Assembly: GCF_000424465.1 (NCBI RefSeq) | Contig: NZ_KE384199.1 | Coordinates: 1 to 40,385 of the forward strand | Length of the DNA stretch: 40,385 bases | Direction of reading: 5' to 3' | Origin: Butyrivibrio hungatei NK4A153 | GTDB taxonomy: Bacteria; Bacillota; Clostridia; Lachnospirales; Lachnospiraceae | Shown: piece by piece, positions 40,311 to 40,385 of the stretch | How the letters are laid out: the number at the start of each line of letters is the position of its first letter | Position numbering within the stretch: the first letter of the stretch is position 1 | The notes under the pieces: generated by a model | Databases searched by the model: none | The model's input: the letters and a program-made list of their open reading frames with translations, nothing else | What the model was told of the DNA's origin: nothing | Made by a program: the position numbers and the translations under genes

Positions 40311-40385
40311 GTAGAAGCTGTACGGTGCGAAAACTGGAATATGCACCACACAGAATCATTGCGTAGAAGCTGTACGGTGCGAAAA
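40311..40385. repeat. 23-bp direct repeat at the window edge, possibly the start of an array
   Basis: GTAGAAGCTGTACGGTGCGA plus AAA occurs at 40311-40333 and again at 40363-40385, 52 bases apart. Between them GCACC can pair with GGTGC in the first copy. The second copy runs to the last base of the window, so the repeat length and number of copies are unknown. Confidence 0.7.

Overview
The window looks like chromosomal DNA from a Firmicute of the Lachnospiraceae, most likely Butyrivibrio or a close relative; this is inferred. Supporting signs are moderate-to-low GC, strong AGGAGG-type ribosome binding sites, occasional TTG starts, SPase II lipoproteins, a glycosidase without a signal peptide, and a purine pair in which IMP cyclohydrolase and AICAR formyltransferase are separate genes behind a ZTP riboswitch. 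No tRNA, rRNA, prophage or cas genes were seen.

Layout. (1) 1-309 is the 3' end of a group II intron (maturase C-terminus, domains V and VI), followed by a reverse-strand XRE regulator and a secreted DUF4874/DUF4832 protein. (2) 2829-8309 is a surface-polysaccharide operon with a long leader: a GT4 glycosyltransferase, a sugar nucleotidyltransferase and a 1034-residue protein with three WavE-like domains, the last of which has lost its key acidic residue. (3) 8443-12156 is a compact operon: CPBP protease, response regulator, histidine kinase, nagA. (4) 12327-18316 is a TetR repressor divergent from an MMPL transporter and a lipoprotein built from Leu-x-x-Gly heptads. The region between them holds two TGAC-N5-GTCA operators and a possible short RNA with its own promoter and terminator. 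(5) 18833-25542 is a run of lipoproteins in tandem paralogous pairs, followed by a NUDIX hydrolase and a GH5 glycosidase. (6) 27410-30638 is an AAA/STAND-like ATPase and a UvrD-type helicase. (7) 30849-37273 holds four more lipoproteins (one with an RsiV/DUF3298-like end, several with DxDxDG motifs) and a divergent SEDS (FtsW/RodA) protein. (8) 37643-39930 is the purine locus: ZTP riboswitch, terminator, an 82-bp tandem duplication, a PurO-type IMP cyclohydrolase and a stand-alone AICAR formyltransferase.

The least ordinary material is non-coding. Intergenic regions carry tandem arrays of short palindromes (18385-18622, period about 75 bp; 37369-37587, period 64-74 bp; 40311-40385, period 52 bp), a perfect-arm 48-bp palindrome (18767-18814), a roughly 240-bp imperfect palindrome (39981-40218), a 61-bp element on both sides of a lipoprotein operon, and the 80/80 duplication at 37751-37912. 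Ten (predicted) lipoproteins or derivatives in one window, many of them paralogs with no recognised function, suggest a fast-changing surface repertoire.
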